Assembly: GCA_019415425.1 (NCBI GenBank)
Contig: DXZF01000374.1
Coordinates: 1-6,942, forward strand
Source: Bacillota bacterium
GTDB lineage: Bacteria; Bacillota; Clostridia; Christensenellales; QAND01
DNA length: 6,942 nucleotides
Reading direction: 5' to 3'
Below the pieces are notes generated by a model. The model ran no database searches. It had not been told where the DNA came from and saw nothing but the letters and a program-made list of their open reading frames with translations. Made by a program: the position numbers and the translations under genes. The stretch's first letter is position 1. Each line of letters starts with the position of its first letter. This document shows positions 6,072-6,942 of this stretch, piece after piece.

Positions 6072-6102
6072 GAGAGGTGCCGCAAAAGCGGCACTTCTTT
6101 TA
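6072..6102. terminator. Terminator-like hairpin adjoining the M23 peptidase stop codon
   Basis: GTGCCGC (6077-6083), loop AAAA, GCGGCAC (6088-6094). In + strand RNA the stem extends to 12 pairs (6072-6083 with 6088-6099) using two G-U wobbles and runs into TTCTTTT. In minus-strand RNA those wobbles become C-A mismatches and the bases that follow are U-poor. It begins 1 base after the peptidase stop codon (6100-6102), so it may still end that transcript, but by sequence it is better oriented for the + strand. Confidence 0.6.
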
Positions 6103-6879
6103 AGATGCGGATGGGAGCAGCAGGAGCGGATCGAAGATCTGCTCGCCACGGCGGATTTCAAAGTGGACGTGGGGGCCGGTGCTGTTGCCGGTGCTACCCG
6201 AAAGCGCCAACAGTTCGCCCGCCTCGACCGACTGGCCGGCGCGCACGCACAGCTCGCTGTTGTGCGCATACCGCGTGACATACCCGCCGGCATGGGCGAC
6301 GTCCACACACAAACCGTAACCGCCTTTTTCGCCGGCGAATTGTACCGTACCCGCCGCCGAAGCACACACGCGCGTGCCGGTGGGTACGGCGATGTCGATT
6401 CCCTGATGCTCCCTGCCATCACGCATGCCAAAGGGAGAAGAGAGTCTGCCCGAGACCGGCCAGGTAAAGCTGAGCGTGGAGGCGGTGTCTTTCGCATCGG
6501 GGTCTGTACCCGTCGCAATGATCTGCACCACGGGTTGACGCAGCACCTGCGGGGTGGAGAGCTGTTCACGCAACAGCGTATCCCCCTCATAGGTATAGGT
6601 GCGCGTGCGCTGTGCCAGCCCGTCCTGCCCCTGCTGGCGGATGGCGCTCTCCCCCGCGGGCAACGCGGTATCCTCGACAAATTGGATGGGGAACGGTACG
6701 GTGACCTGTTCGGTCACCGTTTCGGTGTGCACGGTGGGCGTTTGCGCCATGGGAAGCGCCAGGTATGCGCCCAAAAGCAGGCAGCCAAAGAGCGCGCACG
6801 GAAGAAGGTTGCGCGGCACAATCAGCAGACAGGCGTGCACACGGCGTTTGCGTGCACGCAACGGACGACGATATGGCAA
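6100..6879 (-). CDS. Membrane-anchored G5 domain-containing M23 metallopeptidase
   Basis: A 259-residue protein: basic cytoplasmic start (1-13), one TM anchor at about 24-43, a G5 domain at about 52-125 (starting TETVTEQVTVPF and ending QIIATGT), and a C-terminal M23 (LytM-type) peptidase domain at about 138-252. The zinc and catalytic residues are all present: H158xxxD162 in GREHQGIDI, H206 in RYAH, and H237-V-H239 in GPHVHFEIR, so it should be an active peptidoglycan endopeptidase working outside the membrane. G5 domains are found in surface and wall-binding proteins (family knowledge). The start is TTG at 6879 with AAAGGAG at 6892-6898, 12 bases upstream. The spacing is long, but there is no other in-frame start upstream in the window; GTG at codon 14 is an alternative without a binding site. 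Likely roles are wall remodelling, division or sporulation; the sequence does not decide. Confidence 0.9.
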   Translation of the reverse strand: MPYRRPLRARKRRVHACLLIVPRNLLPCALFGCLLLGAYLALPMAQTPTVHTETVTEQVTVPFPIQFVEDTALPAGESAIRQQGQDGLAQRTRTYTYEGDTLLREQLSTPQVLRQPVVQIIATGTDPDAKDTASTLSFTWPVSGRLSSPFGMRDGREHQGIDIAVPTGTRVCASAAGTVQFAGEKGGYGLCVDVAHAGGYVTRYAHNSELCVRAGQSVEAGELLALSGSTGNSTGPHVHFEIRRGEQIFDPLLLLPSAS

Positions 6880-6920
6880 GGTCGTTTCAGGCTCCTTTGA
6901 TACAAAAGTGATGATACCTA

Positions 6921-6926
6921 TGTATA
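6921..6926 (-). promoter_or_regulatory. Possible -10 box of the M23 peptidase gene
   Basis: On the minus strand TATACA lies about 25 bases upstream of the ribosome binding site in an AT-rich stretch. Any -35 element would fall at or beyond the right window edge, so this cannot be confirmed here. Confidence 0.25.
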
Positions 6927-6942
6927 TGAGCGGTATATATCC

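Larger units (their letters stand above)
5782..6099. other. 318-bp intergenic region between M23 peptidase and paralog D
   Basis: No credible gene lies here. From high to low coordinates it holds the hairpin after the peptidase (6072-6099), an AT-rich stretch at about 5930-6055 with the candidate promoter and inverted repeat, and a GC-rich leader (about 5782-5930) with two hairpins. Open frames crossing it lack ribosome binding sites and are composition effects of the neighbouring genes. Confidence 0.6.

Noticed and set aside
6072..6102. Resemblance of GGTGCCGC-AAAA-GCGGCAC to a T-box antiterminator/terminator region
   Set aside because: The T-box core TGGNACCGCG is not matched, there is no stem I or specifier loop upstream, and no aminoacyl-tRNA synthetase or amino-acid gene follows on the + strand.
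6163..6900. Long + strand open frame (245 codons) opposite the M23 peptidase
   Set aside because: The minus-strand frame has intact G5 and M23 motifs; the + frame is Arg/Gly/His-rich with no recognisable features and is a composition effect.
1..6942. Defence system, toxin-antitoxin, CRISPR, prophage or transposon content
   Set aside because: No matching protein motifs, direct-repeat arrays, terminal inverted repeats or integrase/transposase frames were found on either strand.

Overview
The window looks like a chromosomal stretch of a fairly GC-rich Gram-positive anaerobe of the Clostridia type. This is an inference from strong GGAGG-type ribosome binding sites, compact intrinsic terminators, a Firmicutes-style lipoprotein, and a G5-M23 wall hydrolase. 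No species can be named. I see no tRNA, rRNA, CRISPR array, insertion sequence or phage gene.

Layout, left to right. (1) The 3' end of gltX (glutamyl-tRNA synthetase) overlaps a small lipoprotein gene by 8 bases on the + strand; this unit ends at a strong terminator hairpin near 792-822. (2) From there to 5781 the window is dominated by four paralogous 10-TM EamA/DMT-family transporters (about 330-339 residues each), all on the minus strand. Two of them (837-1829 and 1854-2861) form an operon; the third (3598-4614) and fourth (4762-5781) appear to be separate transcription units, divided by a clear intrinsic terminator. (3) A GNAT acetyltransferase of the YiaC/YjaB type (3102-3545) sits on the opposite strand between the two most similar transporters, with its own extended -10 promoter and a shared bidirectional terminator. 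(4) A 318-bp gap (5782-6099) holds a plausible promoter with an operator-like inverted repeat and a highly structured leader for the fourth transporter, plus a terminator-like hairpin. (5) A membrane-anchored G5-M23 metallopeptidase (6100-6879, TTG start) closes the window on the minus strand.

Working together: the transporter array is a local gene-family expansion, probably by tandem duplication, whose members may export or import small metabolites. The substrate cannot be read from the sequence. The acetyltransferase may modify a small molecule or protein in the same physiological context, but that link is positional only. gltX/lipoprotein and the M23 enzyme look like ordinary flanking genes. 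The most interesting points are the 42-residue block kept identical between two transporters despite many silent changes, and the structured leader ahead of the fourth transporter.
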